Origin: an uncultured Pseudomonadota bacterium
GTDB lineage: Bacteria; Pseudomonadota; Gammaproteobacteria; Burkholderiales; SG8-39
DNA: 15,455 nt
Assembly: GCA_903909415.1 (NCBI GenBank)
Contig: CAIVVS010000184.1
Coordinates: 1-15,455 of the forward strand
Reading direction: 5' to 3'
Positions within the stretch are counted from its first letter, which is position 1, and every line of letters begins with the position of its first letter. The position numbers were made by a program, and so were the translations under genes. The notes below the pieces were generated by a model, which did no database searches, was not told the origin of the DNA, and saw nothing but the letters and a program-made list of their open reading frames with translations. Shown one piece after another: positions 15,428-15,455 of the stretch.

Positions 15428-15455
15428 ATGCGCCGCATGGACATCCCCGCATCAC
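15428..15455 (+). CDS. Possible start of a CDS running off the right edge
   Basis: An ATG at 15428 (or in-frame at 15437) opens a frame reading MRRMDIPAS up to the window end. A TACAAT (15424-15429), one mismatch from the -10 consensus, overlaps the first ATG, with no good -35. The divergent position next to a tRNA 5' end is plausible for a gene, but nine codons are too few to identify one. Confidence 0.25.

Overview
The window looks like a chromosomal segment of a high-GC betaproteobacterium, most likely Burkholderiales. The basis is protein style (Bug/TTT receptor, DctPQM TRAP transporter, pcnB-folK-kinase-panB-panC order), GC near 70% in most genes, and third codon positions dominated by G/C. 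No species can be named from the sequence alone.

Left part, plus strand (1-5845): the 3' end of a FecCD-type ABC permease, its ATPase, poly(A) polymerase pcnB, folK, a small DUF486 membrane protein, a deoxynucleoside kinase, panB and panC. Spacing is tight: 1-bp ATPase overlap, 4-bp TTGA overlap into pcnB, 17-bp overlap into folK, 2 bp before the DUF486 gene and 8 bp between panB and panC. It reads as one long transcription unit of metal/cobalamin uptake, RNA turnover, folate, dNTP salvage and pantothenate genes, ending in two GC-rich hairpins after panC.

Middle part, minus strand (10983 down to 5884): a VOC/glyoxalase-fold protein, a ketopantoate-reductase-family oxidoreductase, a TRAP transporter (DctP, DctQ, DctM) and a small unrecognised protein with its own strong Shine-Dalgarno sequence. 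This looks like an uptake and catabolism cluster for an unknown carboxylate. Just upstream of the oxidoreductase there is a 68-bp tandem duplication that copies the ribosome binding site, start codon and first codons of that gene. It creates a 23-codon mini-ORF that overlaps the true start by GTGA.

Right part: diverging from the VOC gene are an Hpt phosphotransfer protein and an OmpR-type response regulator, with no histidine kinase beside them, then an enolase-superfamily (mandelate racemase-like) enzyme. Convergent to these lies a Bug/TTT periplasmic receptor gene. Base composition then drops to about 55% GC over a tandem double-HTH XRE-type regulator. Its stop codon is only 11 bp from the 3' end of a tRNA-Leu(CAA) gene, the classic place for an integrated element.

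Most genes are ordinary. The parts most worth a second look are the duplicated gene start at 10283-10418, the low-GC regulator at the tRNA 3' end, the kinase-less Hpt/regulator pair, and the TRAP-oxidoreductase-VOC cluster.
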